Positions 1-4,770 of a stretch of DNA of 8,330 nucleotides are shown here, piece by piece (position 1 is the first letter of the stretch; the number at the start of each line of letters is the position of its first letter). The stretch spans positions 1 to 8,330 of the forward strand of contig DILZ01000034.1 in the NCBI GenBank assembly GCA_002425305.1, in the 5' to 3' direction. The notes under the pieces were generated by a model. The model saw nothing but the letters and a program-made list of their open reading frames with translations. It made no database searches and was not told the origin of the DNA. The stretch is from Ruminococcaceae bacterium UBA5579. Lineage in GTDB: Bacteria; Bacillota; Clostridia; Oscillospirales; Ruminococcaceae. The position numbers and the translations under genes are program-made.

Positions 1-22
1 TCAAGTCCAGCCGGGGGAGCCA
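1..22 (+). tRNA. 3' end of a tRNA gene, probably tRNA-Asn (5' part outside the window)
   Basis: The first 22 bases fit the 3' end of a tRNA. TCAAGT (1-6) is a T-loop lacking only its first T. CCAGC (7-11) is the 3' strand of the T stem, CGGGGGA (12-18) the 3' strand of the acceptor stem, G19 the discriminator, and CCA (20-22) is encoded. The matching 5' acceptor strand would be TCCCCCG. A tRNA starting TCC with discriminator G is typical of bacterial tRNA-Asn; the anticodon is not visible, so the identity is an inference. A terminator follows 10 bases later, as expected for the last gene of a tRNA unit. Confidence 0.8.
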
Positions 23-31
23 TTAACGCTT

Positions 32-69
32 AATCCGAACACATTTATTACTCGTGATGTGTTCGGATT
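32..69 (+). terminator. Rho-independent terminator behind the tRNA
   Basis: A perfect 13-bp inverted repeat (AATCCGAACACAT at 32-44 and its complement at 57-69) with a 12-nt loop is followed by a T-rich tail (TTGTTATTTATT). It lies 10 bases after the tRNA CCA end and most likely ends the tRNA transcript. Confidence 0.8.
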
Positions 70-164
70 TGTTATTTATTACTGATTGTTATTTTTGGCG
101 CTTTGCCGCCTATTTGTATTCGCTTATTTAGTGTTTTAGTGTTTCGATTAGTGCTTGCCGTTGA

Positions 165-202
165 AAAGCAATATCCGCAGTGGGAGCTGCGGATATTGCT
201 TT
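165..202 (+). terminator. Second terminator-like hairpin
   Basis: A perfect 16-bp inverted repeat at 165-180 and 187-202 (core GCAATATCCGCAG) encloses a 6-nt loop. The stem base is A-rich on the left and T-rich on the right, with TTGTTTATGG after it. It may act as a backup terminator for the tRNA unit or, on the minus strand, stop transcripts coming from the right. No gene lies between it and the first terminator. The U tract is short, so it may be a stable structure rather than an efficient terminator. Confidence 0.6.
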
Positions 203-458
203 GTTTATGGAGGGGTGGGGATAAATAAAAATACTTTGCAAGTTCATCGGATTCAAAAAAGCGGAGCGGGCAGTGTGTAAAATGGATCGAGAACAAGCAG
301 ATGAAATAAGGTAATAAAATTGTTAGACTTAATACCAGGTTGAGGAAGAACAAGAACTTAAGCGTTGTAATGTTGTACAAAAAAAGCACTGTATTTTTGT
401 TGATTTATACGATATAATTACACGTTGCGCAGAATTTCGACATCTTGCGCTAAAGGTA

Positions 459-487
459 TTGAAAAAACTACAAAAGTATAATATAAT
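459..487 (+). promoter_or_regulatory. Strong sigma-A-type promoter with upstream direct repeats
   Basis: TTGAAA (459-464), a 17-bp spacer and TATAAT (482-487) make a near-consensus housekeeping promoter, with a start expected near 493-495. Two TTGCGC direct repeats (425-430 and 445-450) sit 20 bp apart, about two helical turns, and end 8 bp before the -35 box. That geometry is typical of sites for an activator binding as a direct-repeat dimer. No good start codon follows closely, so the transcript could be a small RNA, a leader or a long 5' UTR reaching the gene at 987. Confidence 0.6.
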
Positions 488-505
488 TATTCTATAGGAA
501 TAATT
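485..505. repeat. Palindrome over the -10 box and transcription start (possible operator)
   Basis: AATTATTC (485-492) and its complement GAATAATT (498-505) flank a 5-bp spacer (TATAG). The dyad overlaps the end of the -10 box at 482-487 and covers the expected start site, where a repressor would block initiation. TTCTAT also occurs directly at 490-495 and 504-509. In such AT-rich DNA an 8-bp dyad can arise by chance, so the operator role is tentative. Confidence 0.4.
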
Positions 506-715
506 CTATTGCAAAATCCAACAAATAACAATTTTACATTTAAGTCACTTTTTGATATTTCAATAAATAGTGGCTTGAAGTTGTTTTGGAAACGGTAGAT
601 AATTGTACATTATTAAATAGAGGAAGATGTAAAAATATGAAAGCCTTATTTTGGGCAGACGGTGCTGTCGGTGCAGGTAAATTTAATTTTCTATTTTTGG
701 GTACGGTTTTATTAG

Positions 716-744
716 CTTTCTCCCCGCCTATGGCGGTGAGAAAG
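716..744. other. Strong hairpin in the gene-free stretch
   Basis: CTTTCTCCCCGCC (716-728) pairs with GGCGGTGAGAAAG (732-744) across a 3-nt loop, with one mismatch (723/737) in 13 positions. It is the only GC-rich block in this AT-rich region. No U tract follows on either strand, so it is not a standard terminator. It could be the structured end of a small RNA made from the promoter at 459-487, or a dispersed genomic repeat; the sequence alone does not decide. Confidence 0.5.
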
Positions 745-810
745 TCATTAAATCAGTGCGTCCTTAAGTACTTCCTTATATATTTTACAACATTTTGTCT
801 AGAAATTCAA

Positions 811-839
811 TTGAAAGAAGGTTTATGTTTATGTAAAAT
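811..839 (+). promoter_or_regulatory. Candidate distal promoter for the secreted-protein gene
   Basis: TTGAAA (811-816), a 17-bp spacer and TAAAAT (834-839) match the sigma-A pattern well. It would give a leader of about 140 nt before the gene at 987. AT-rich DNA produces such matches by chance, so this is weaker than the proximal candidate at 862-890. Confidence 0.4.
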
Positions 840-861
840 TTACCAATTTTGGAAATTTCTG

Positions 862-890
862 TTGATTTTTTCAAAAAAATATGATATAAA
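862..890 (+). promoter_or_regulatory. Candidate proximal promoter for the secreted-protein gene
   Basis: TTGATT (862-867), a 17-bp spacer and TATAAA (885-890) predict a start near 897 and a leader of about 90 nt. The leader would contain the hairpin at 927-961 and the ribosome binding site AGGAGGT at 973-979. Confidence 0.5.
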
Positions 891-926
891 TAATAATGTA
901 GTTAAAAACTTAAGATTTCAACGTTG

Positions 927-961
927 TGGTACGTTTATGAGTAGTTAACATAATCGTACCA
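927..961 (+). promoter_or_regulatory. 5'-UTR hairpin directly before the ribosome binding site
   Basis: TGGTACGTTTATG (927-939) pairs with CATAATCGTACCA (949-961), 12 of 13 positions matching with a single T-T mismatch, around a 9-nt loop. It ends 11 bases before the AGGAGGT at 973-979. No U run follows, so it is not a terminator. It may stabilise the mRNA, serve as a protein-binding site, or as DNA act as an operator downstream of the start site. It matches no riboswitch class I recognise. Confidence 0.5.
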
Positions 962-986
962 ACTAAAACCATAGGAGGTATTTGAT

Positions 987-1550
987 ATGAAATCTATAAC
1001 AAAATCCATAGTTGCATTTGCGGCAACAGCTGTAATAACTGCAACAGCAATTACTGTAACAGTAGCTGCAGCTGCGGCTGACCAAGAGGCTGTTGCTTCT
1101 GCTGAAGCGACGACTGCAATTTATTATGATATGTATTCTACAGGGTCATTGGGACATCGAATAGGACGTCAGTCAAATAGCAAGATTTGGGTTCCTATAG
1201 ATAGAAATGATACATTATGCGACATTATTAATTCTGACATTAACAATTATATAGAGACTTTTACACTTGGATTTGGCGAAGCAAAAGCAAGTGGTCTCAA
1301 ATCAGAGTTAAAAACAATCTCAGGAGCTGCCAATAAGTATAAGTGGACGTACGTAATTGTGTATGGTGTAGACGGGGACTCCTCATTTGCGTATACACCC
1401 GAAAAAGATCGCAATAAAATAACTGTTTCGGCAACGGCAAAGGGCGTTGGTACGATTAAAAGTGCTAAATATTTTTCTTATCGTAATGAAGACTCGACTG
1501 TCGGTTCAGATAATTTGGAGACAAGTATTATTGGTGTGAAAAAGTCATAA
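987..1550 (+). CDS. Secreted protein of unknown function, 187 aa
   Basis: The product starts with a clear Sec signal peptide: Lys2 and Lys6, then a long Ala/Thr/Val/Ile core (8-28) and an Ala-rich cleavage zone (27-31). Cleavage before Asp32 is likely, giving a mature protein of about 156 residues. The mature part is polar, rich in Ser, Thr, Tyr and Lys, has a single Cys (Cys78) and no further membrane segment, so it should be released or loosely surface-bound. The ATG at 987 is well supported by AGGAGGT at 973-979, 7 bases upstream. I do not recognise the family. The C-terminal SATAKGVGTIKSAKYFSYRN stretch faintly recalls the end of lactococcin-972-type bacteriocins, but the protein is much longer than those and the likeness may be chance. 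Codons are more AT-rich than in the downstream genes, hinting at a different origin. No proper terminator follows; the MITE begins 25 bases after the stop. Confidence 0.85.
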   Translation: MKSITKSIVAFAATAVITATAITVTVAAAAADQEAVASAEATTAIYYDMYSTGSLGHRIGRQSNSKIWVPIDRNDTLCDIINSDINNYIETFTLGFGEAKASGLKSELKTISGAANKYKWTYVIVYGVDGDSSFAYTPEKDRNKITVSATAKGVGTIKSAKYFSYRNEDSTVGSDNLETSIIGVKKS

Positions 1551-1574
1551 TACGCTTAAAAAAAGCAATCATAC

Positions 1575-1745
1575 TAGAGCGTGTTCACATTAACGCTCAA
1601 CTCCTGTCTTTTGGCGAATTTTTCGCATAACTTCGCTGAAAATTCTTGAAGTACATACCATACAGTACATCTGCGAATTTTCGCCTTGTTCTGCGAAAAA
1701 TTCGCTTCAAAACCCGGGCATTTCGGTTTATGTGGACACGCTCTA
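1575..1745. mobile_element. MITE-like element, 167 bp, with TA target duplication
   Basis: The left end (1577-1594, GAGCGTGTTCACATTAAC) and right end (1726-1743) are inverted repeats. Counting the flanking TA, 18 of 20 positions match (mismatches at 1585/1735 and 1591/1729). TA stands at both borders (1575-1576 and 1744-1745), as expected for a target duplication. A second, perfect 14-bp inverted repeat lies inside (1614-1627 and 1692-1705), so one strand could fold into a long interrupted hairpin. No transposase frame fits, so it would be non-autonomous and moved in trans. TA duplication suggests an IS630/Tc1-mariner-type or some IS5-type source; the family is not settled. It sits between the secreted-protein gene and the ribosome binding site of the first permease, and frames reading out of its right end make false N-terminal extensions. 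Confidence 0.7.
1614..1705. repeat. Three short GCGAA/TTCGC palindromes inside the MITE
   Basis: GCGAA and TTCGC arms occur three times with 3-, 2- and 3-base centres: 1614-1626, 1673-1684 and 1693-1705. The first and last also pair with each other as a 14-bp inverted repeat. GTACAT is repeated directly at 1651-1656 and 1665-1670 near the centre. The arrangement would allow alternative RNA folds if the element is transcribed. Confidence 0.6.
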
Positions 1746-1772
1746 AATCCTGTTGCAATTAGAGGTAATCCT

Positions 1773-2885
1773 ATGTTATTTAAGTATTTCCTCAACAACA
1801 TCAAAAAACACTTTTTGCAATACGCCCTCATTATCGCTCTTGAAACGGCGCTTCTATGCGTTGCGCTGACGGCGAACGGGATAGCTGTCAATATGCTGTC
1901 AGACGATTTTGGCGGCACAAACTATTGGGCACGGTTCTATGGATTTAGGTTTTCCGAGCCAATCTCATACGATAATGACCTCGATACGATTTGTGATTTT
2001 TTGAACGATTTGCCCAATTCTTACGAAGAGGTGATGATCACCGCGCCGGGAATTTATGACTCTCCGCTATTTTCGTATCCCGATCGTGATACGATGTTCA
2101 GGGTGTTGAACAAGCGTTTTGGCTTGGAACGGAAAGACCTTCCAACCGAAGAGCAGTTCAACAACGGCGAGAAAGCCGCGATTGTAGGCATGAATGCGGG
2201 AGAGGCTCTTGTTGACGGCGAATATGTTCAGTTGAAATACGACTTTACCGACGACGATCACATTATGATAGCCGGCGAGGAATATCTTGTCACGGGACGA
2301 TATTCGGGGCGGGGCGTGTATGTGCTTTTCAACTCCGCGCCAAAAGGCTGTTCGCTTAAGGATATGAATATAAAGTTTAAGACCGTTCCCACAAAAGCCG
2401 AGTTGGAAACGGTTTATGAATTGACAGAACGATATTTCGGCGATGTTGATGTTACAAACACTCCTAAAATTGACGATCTTTTAGACAAACGTTCGGCTGA
2501 CGCAAACATTCTGCTTTCCGTGGCGACTCTGGCAATGTCGGTGTTCAATACGCTGCTCGTGTTCAGATATATGATCTCCTCACAGAAAAAATACTTCGCG
2601 GTATTGCGCTTCGTGGGCTTTTCCAAAGCAACCGGCGTGATCTACATCGGCGTTGAGTTACTTATCGTGTCTGTAATTTCGGCATTGTTTTCTTGCATTG
2701 TGTTCAAAAAACTCATAATGCCGATTATGGGAAAATATTACGCCGTTTTCAGCGATGCGGTGTTCACGGCAGATTATTACATCACGCTGTACGGCATTTT
2801 CCTCGGCATAAGCGCGGTGCTGTTCTTGGCTTACATAGTTCCCTCACTGACAAGATCGGTAGCCGCCGAATTGAGAGAAATATAG
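1773..2885 (+). CDS. FtsX-type ABC transporter permease A, 370 aa
   Basis: A membrane subunit of an ABC transporter of the MacB/LolCE/FtsX superfamily. One membrane helix (about 17-40) is followed by an extracytoplasmic domain of roughly 200 residues and three C-terminal helices (about 243-266, 289-311, 337-359). The short loop after helix 2 reads KKYFAVLRFVGFSK, the FtsX-family cytoplasmic loop thought to contact the ATPase. The C-terminus (RSVAAELREI) is also family-like. The start is ATG 1773, with GAGGT at 1762-1766; a longer frame from TTG 1686 would add 29 residues encoded by the MITE and should be ignored. LETA at residues 23-26, including a Glu within helix 1, recurs at the same positions in the next gene, so the two are paralogues and probably a heterodimer. 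It carries no ATPase domain. The 12-bp gap to the next start indicates co-transcription. Confidence 0.85.
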   Translation: MLFKYFLNNIKKHFLQYALIIALETALLCVALTANGIAVNMLSDDFGGTNYWARFYGFRFSEPISYDNDLDTICDFLNDLPNSYEEVMITAPGIYDSPLFSYPDRDTMFRVLNKRFGLERKDLPTEEQFNNGEKAAIVGMNAGEALVDGEYVQLKYDFTDDDHIMIAGEEYLVTGRYSGRGVYVLFNSAPKGCSLKDMNIKFKTVPTKAELETVYELTERYFGDVDVTNTPKIDDLLDKRSADANILLSVATLAMSVFNTLLVFRYMISSQKKYFAVLRFVGFSKATGVIYIGVELLIVSVISALFSCIVFKKLIMPIMGKYYAVFSDAVFTADYYITLYGIFLGISAVLFLAYIVPSLTRSVAAELREI

Positions 2886-2892
2886 GGGGGGA
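2884..2892 (+). promoter_or_regulatory. G-rich ribosome binding site deciding a TTG start, with a 7-G run
   Basis: AGGGGGGGA overlaps the stop codon of permease A (TAG, 2883-2885) and lies 5 bases before TTG 2898. This supports the TTG start, because no in-frame ATG lies near and the ATG at 2902 is out of frame. The run of seven G (2885-2891) is a slippage-prone tract whose length would set the spacing to the start. Confidence 0.6.
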
Positions 2893-2897
2893 ACGCT

Positions 2898-4028
2898 TTG
2901 AATGCAGTAAAACTTTCGCTTTTGAATTTTAGGAAAAATATCTTCTCGATAATTCTCGTAATTCTCGAAACTGCTACGTTGTTTCTTTCGGTGAACTACC
3001 TCGCAAGTACCTTGAAGGAGCGCAGAATGCTGATAGCGCCGTTTGAATTTCTGTTCAACAATAAGACCGCTTTTGTAAGTGATGATAATTTTCTAAACAA
3101 TACAATACTGTTTAACGAAACTCCATTGCAGTCGCGGGAGCATATTTTGGAGAATATCGAGGGCGACTATAAGATATATGACATAAAGTCGGCGAATTCG
3201 ACTGACGGGAAATACACCGTTATCTCATTAAGCGACGAGATATACAGCCGCCTTGCGCTGCCGCTGCAATCGGGAAGCTACAAGAGCTCCGTGGGAACTG
3301 CCGGCACAATGCGCGGCGAACACGAGATAACTCTCCCGAGCGGAGATGTACTGAAGATCACAACAAGCGGGGTACTTACCGCTACGACCTTTATTCCCGA
3401 AATGAACAAAGTAAACAGTGCGATGAGCGTGAGCGCATTTTATGCAAATTCCGTCAACGAGCCGAATATCATTATCACAAACCGCAGTTCAATAAGTGAG
3501 CTTGAAGGTCAATTCCGAGGGCGCACCTGCTTTTTTATTGAGTTTTCCGAAAACGCCGCAGAGAATATCGCGGCATTGCGTAAAGTGACAACGACAATGC
3601 CGATTTCGGATATAGCGGAAAACAGTCAAGCTGAACTTAACGATGACCTCTCGGGTTTTGTTCCGCTGACCTGCGTTATCGGGTTTATCGTACTGCTAGG
3701 TATTGTGTTTATTTCGGTTATCATTTTCAAGGACAATGAGCGGAAAAACGCGGTTTTCCTGCTCTGCGGCTACTCGAAAAAAGGAATTGTCGGGCTGCAT
3801 TGTGCGGGGATCTTTCTGATAACCGTGTTGTCGGCGGGTATTTCTTGGGCGGCGTTTGAAGTGTTGAAAATTCTTAAAATAGAAGCGGCTGTCGGTATGA
3901 AACTCACGTTTGAAAATCTTGTTGTGAGTGTTCTGACAATTCTCGCGCTGGTAACAGCGGCGGCGATAGCGCCAATGATCCTCACCGCGAGGAGATCTCC
4001 CGCAGATTATCTGCGGGAGACCAATTAA
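2898..4028 (+). CDS. FtsX-type ABC transporter permease B, 376 aa
   Basis: Second solo permease of the FtsX/MacB-type superfamily, paralogous to permease A. Topology is the same: helix 1 at about 15-36, an extracytoplasmic domain of about 215 residues, then helices at about 254-277, 298-322 and 342-362. The loop after helix 2 (NERKNAVFLLCGYSKKGI) carries the GxSK pattern also seen as GFSK in permease A and GASK in the fused ATPase-permease. LETA lies at residues 23-26 exactly as in permease A. The start is TTG 2898, backed by a strong G-rich binding site at 2884-2892; the next in-frame Met is about 43 residues on, inside the extracytoplasmic part, and would remove helix 1. No ATPase domain is present, so it must use one in trans. 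A 10-bp hairpin lies in its last codons. What it moves is not evident. Confidence 0.85.
   Translation: MNAVKLSLLNFRKNIFSIILVILETATLFLSVNYLASTLKERRMLIAPFEFLFNNKTAFVSDDNFLNNTILFNETPLQSREHILENIEGDYKIYDIKSANSTDGKYTVISLSDEIYSRLALPLQSGSYKSSVGTAGTMRGEHEITLPSGDVLKITTSGVLTATTFIPEMNKVNSAMSVSAFYANSVNEPNIIITNRSSISELEGQFRGRTCFFIEFSENAAENIAALRKVTTTMPISDIAENSQAELNDDLSGFVPLTCVIGFIVLLGIVFISVIIFKDNERKNAVFLLCGYSKKGIVGLHCAGIFLITVLSAGISWAAFEVLKILKIEAAVGMKLTFENLVVSVLTILALVTAAAIAPMILTARRSPADYLRETN
3996..4020. other. Perfect hairpin in the last codons of permease B
   Basis: TCTCCCGCAG (3996-4005) and its complement CTGCGGGAGA (4011-4020) form a 10-bp GC-rich stem with a 5-nt loop, ending 5 bases before the stop codon. 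No U run follows, so it is not a standard terminator. It may slow decay or lower read-through between the permease pair and the lipoprotein gene. Confidence 0.5.
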
Positions 4029-4081
4029 ATACTGAAATTCCCTCGCGCGGCAGTAGGAAACAAAAAAGCGGATACGACCTC

Positions 4082-4095
4082 ATACACGGGTGTAT
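4082..4095. promoter_or_regulatory. Small dyad before the lipoprotein gene
   Basis: ATACAC (4082-4087) and GTGTAT (4090-4095) form a 6-bp dyad with a 2-bp centre in the 89-bp gap between permease B and the lipoprotein gene, the widest gap in the cluster. It could be an operator; TATAAA at 4093-4098 overlaps it, but no good -35 box stands at the right distance. Tentative. Confidence 0.3.
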
Positions 4096-4117
4096 AAACA
4101 TAAGGGGGTGTTTTTCG

Positions 4118-4756
4118 ATGAAAAATGCAAAAAAATTTTTAGCGGCTCTGCTTGCGTCAGCGATGGTTTTCACACTCGTTGCCTGCAAAGCCAATTACAA
4201 ATGGAGTACCGATAAGCTTCCGAAGCCGAGTTCGCTCAAGGGCGAGGTGTTCAGTGACGATGGCGACGGTTCTTTCGGGGCGAGTATTGAGTGTTCGGAA
4301 AAGTACTATCAAAAGTACATTGACAAATGCCGAAGCAGCGGTTTCAACACCGAGGAATATTCCTCAAGCGAAGGAAGTACATACCTCTACAACGCCGATG
4401 GCAGCACATTGAGGCTGATGTATGTAAACGGTACTATGAGTGTTGATCTGAGGCCGCCGATAACGCTCGGTAATGCCGAATGGCCGAATAACGAGGCTGC
4501 GGATCAGATTCCCAAACCGAAATCCGACCTTTACGGGAAATCTAATGGGCCAAGCGGCGACAATGCTTTTTGCGTTTATGTCGGGAACACTTCGCACAGC
4601 GATTTTAACGATTATGTCAAGCAGTGCAAGGAAGCGGGATTTAATAATATTTCGGAGAACGAGCCTGTCTATTTTATAGCGAGCAACGGCAAATACAGTT
4701 TAATTCTTTCATATGACGGATTGAATGTTATGCGCGTGAGCGTTTCACCGAACTGA
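4118..4756 (+). CDS. Lipoprotein with two tandem repeats (DUF6591-like), 212 aa
   Basis: A type II signal peptide (Lys3, Lys5, Lys6, hydrophobic core 7-22) ends in the lipobox LVAC, giving a lipid-anchored Cys23 on the outer face of the membrane. Two similar units follow, about 34-117 and 131-212. Each opens with (L/I)PKP, contains a Y(I/V)xxC(R/K)xxGF segment (DKCRSSGF and KQCKEAGF), then an aromatic strand, NG or DG turns and a final hydrophobic strand. From memory this resembles the DUF6591 domain of Clostridia lipoproteins; that match is unverified. The start ATG 4118 follows AAGGGGGT (4102-4109). It lies between the permease pair and the ATPase-permease, 14 bp before the latter, so it is probably an extracytoplasmic partner, sensor or binding protein of the transporter. 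No enzymatic motif is visible. Confidence 0.85.
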   Translation: MKNAKKFLAALLASAMVFTLVACKANYKWSTDKLPKPSSLKGEVFSDDGDGSFGASIECSEKYYQKYIDKCRSSGFNTEEYSSSEGSTYLYNADGSTLRLMYVNGTMSVDLRPPITLGNAEWPNNEAADQIPKPKSDLYGKSNGPSGDNAFCVYVGNTSHSDFNDYVKQCKEAGFNNISENEPVYFIASNGKYSLILSYDGLNVMRVSVSPN

Positions 4757-4770
4757 TCAAGGAACTTATT

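Larger units (their letters stand above)
70..986. other. AT-rich stretch without a supportable protein gene
   Basis: No reading frame here is convincing. A minus-strand frame (72-389) runs straight through the 165-202 hairpin, and its product is a low-complexity Phe/Leu-rich string. A plus-strand frame starting TTG at 586, or ATG at 637 behind a weak AGAGGAAG, runs to 948 across a strong hairpin, two promoter-like sites and half of the 5'-UTR hairpin of the next gene. What the stretch does hold is regulatory-looking DNA: a promoter with flanking repeats (425-505), a 13-bp hairpin (716-744), and promoters plus a leader hairpin for the gene at 987. It is visibly richer in A+T than everything from about 1770 on. 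Confidence 0.6.

Noticed and set aside
21..30. CATTAACGCT shared between the tRNA end and the MITE (1588-1597) as an attachment-site pair
   Set aside because: Only 10 bp, covering just two bases of the tRNA; in the MITE it belongs to the terminal inverted repeat. No integrase nearby. Likely chance.
97..110. GGCG/CGCC mini-hairpin
   Set aside because: Only 4 bp and no supporting context.
72..389. Minus-strand frame of 105 codons
   Set aside because: Runs through the 165-202 hairpin and into the foot of the tRNA terminator region, has a Phe/Leu-rich low-complexity product and no convincing ribosome binding site.
413..418. TATAAT at 413-418 as a separate promoter
   Set aside because: No acceptable -35 box at 16-18 bp; the site at 459-487 is far better.
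586..948. Plus-strand frame of 120 codons (TTG start, or ATG at 637)
   Set aside because: Only a weak AGAGGAAG lies before the ATG; the frame crosses a strong hairpin, two promoter candidates and half of the next gene's leader stem, and its product looks like no protein.
1554..1566. GCTT-A-rich-AAGC as terminator of the secreted-protein gene
   Set aside because: The 4-bp stem is too short and lacks a U tract.
1686..1772. 29-residue N-terminal extension of permease A from TTG 1686
   Set aside because: It is encoded by the right half of the MITE. ATG 1773 has a proper ribosome binding site and gives the same N-terminal layout as permease B, with LETA at 23-26.
1574..1918. Minus-strand frame across the MITE
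   Set aside because: Half is MITE inverted-repeat sequence and half is antisense to permease A; no transposase motif.
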